DNA of 6,011 nucleotides, from the NCBI GenBank assembly GCA_937892095.1, contig CALAVC010000034.1, positions 1 to 6,011 of the forward strand. The letters are read 5' to 3'. The stretch comes from an uncultured Bacteroidales bacterium. GTDB lineage: Bacteria > Bacteroidota > Bacteroidia > Bacteroidales > Marinilabiliaceae. Below the pieces are notes generated by a model. It was not told where the DNA came from and did not search any database. It was given only the letters and a program-made list of their open reading frames with translations. Position numbers and translations under genes: made by a program. Positions 5,510 to 6,011 of the stretch are shown here, in pieces; the stretch's first letter is position 1; every line of letters starts with the position of its first letter.

Positions 5510-6011
5510 CGTGCTTTTGACAAACGACGATGGTTACGGCTCTCCTGGGCTGCAGGCGCTTGAAGCGGCTCTTTCCTCTGTTTGCGAGGTGTACGTACTT
5601 GCCCCCGATTCGAACCGCTCTGCGGTGTCAAATCACATTACCATGAACGCGCCACTTTGTATTACTGAAAAAGATCCGCGTCATTTTACGAGCTCGGGAA
5701 ATCCTGTTGATTGCGTTGTCACCGCCCTGCATGCAGACTTGTTTACCGCTGCCAACGGTAAGCGCATTTACTTTGATGCCGTCTTTTCTGGCATAAACAA
5801 GGGACCGAATATGGGAAGCGACACGGTGTATTCTGGTACAGTTGCTGCCGCTCGACAAGCGTGTATGTATGGTGTGCCAGGAATTGCGCTTAGTTTAGAT
5901 TCGAAGGACGACTGCTACCACTATGAGGCGCTCGCCGATTTTGCCGCAAAAAATGTGCATACTCTGATGGCGCTGTGTACAGAAACTGCTTTTGTGAACG
6001 TAAATGCGCTG
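5493..6011 (+). CDS. surE: 5'/3'-nucleotidase SurE, N-terminal part, truncated by the window end
   Basis: The first 173 codons of SurE, a metal-dependent phosphatase that removes phosphate from nucleoside monophosphates in the cytoplasm; the full protein is about 250 residues. The metal ligands are all visible: Asp12 and Asp13 in LLTNDDGYGSPG, Ser43 in APDSNRSAVSNH, and Asn102 in FSGINKGPNMGSD. They match Asp8, Asp9, Ser39 and Asn95 of the Thermotoga maritima enzyme. SGNPVDCV, YSGTVAAARQA and FVNVNAL are further conserved blocks. The frame stays open to the last base. The start is uncertain: ATG 5493 has GGAG only 3 nt upstream; in-frame ATG 5484 has GAGG 12 nt upstream; GTG 5511 has no clear ribosome site. 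Starting at 5493 it overlaps the galactokinase stop by 17 nt, implying coupled translation in its source genome. Codons are richer in C-ending forms than in the operon upstream. Confidence 0.93.
   Translation, partial: MLLPVSVLLTNDDGYGSPGLQALEAALSSVCEVYVLAPDSNRSAVSNHITMNAPLCITEKDPRHFTSSGNPVDCVVTALHADLFTAANGKRIYFDAVFSGINKGPNMGSDTVYSGTVAAARQACMYGVPGIALSLDSKDDCYHYEALADFAAKNVHTLMALCTETAFVNVNAL

Noticed and set aside
1..6011. CRISPR array, toxin-antitoxin, phage or transposase genes
   Set aside because: No regularly spaced repeats and no proteins of these types are present on either strand.

Overview
The window appears to join DNA from two sources. Positions 1 to about 5240 look like a member of the Bacteroidales. 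The evidence is a lipoprotein with a lipobox followed by Lys-Lys-Asp-Asp, a FISUMP-like C-terminal domain, a DUF6850-type outer-membrane barrel, a DUF4922 protein beside a SpoIID/LytB protein, A-rich leaders mostly without Shine-Dalgarno sites, and a TAnnTTTG-type -7 promoter element. From about 5250 to the end the sequence encodes the C-terminus of a galactokinase followed by the start of surE. Base skew and codon choice differ there, and the proteins remind me of spirochaetes (Treponema-like). That last assignment is from memory and is tentative.

Layout: a short leader (1-50) with an AT-rich inverted repeat precedes four tightly packed plus-strand genes separated by 13, 4 and 8 nt, which probably form one operon. 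They are a surface lipoprotein (51-1373), an outer-membrane beta-barrel (1387-2814), a HIT-like DUF4922 protein (2819-3718) and a SpoIID/LytB-domain protein (3727-5028). A 133-nt intergenic stretch follows, with a weak hairpin and a Bacteroidetes-type promoter element. Next is an ORF (5162-5509) that begins as a CheY-like receiver domain and becomes galactokinase in frame after about 27-32 residues. The partial surE (5493-6011) overlaps its end by 17 nt and runs off the window.

How the genes may work together: the first two probably act at the outer membrane as a surface lipoprotein plus a barrel. The next two look cytoplasmic. DUF4922 carries the His-x-His-x-Gln motif of nucleotidyl phosphorylases and transferases. 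The SpoIID protein keeps the family's lytic-transglycosylase motifs but has no signal peptide and has 14 cysteines. This DUF4922-SpoIID pair is the best candidate here for an undescribed function. The receiver-galactokinase hybrid is most likely an assembly chimera and less likely a real recombination. It should be resolved before the window is treated as one genome.
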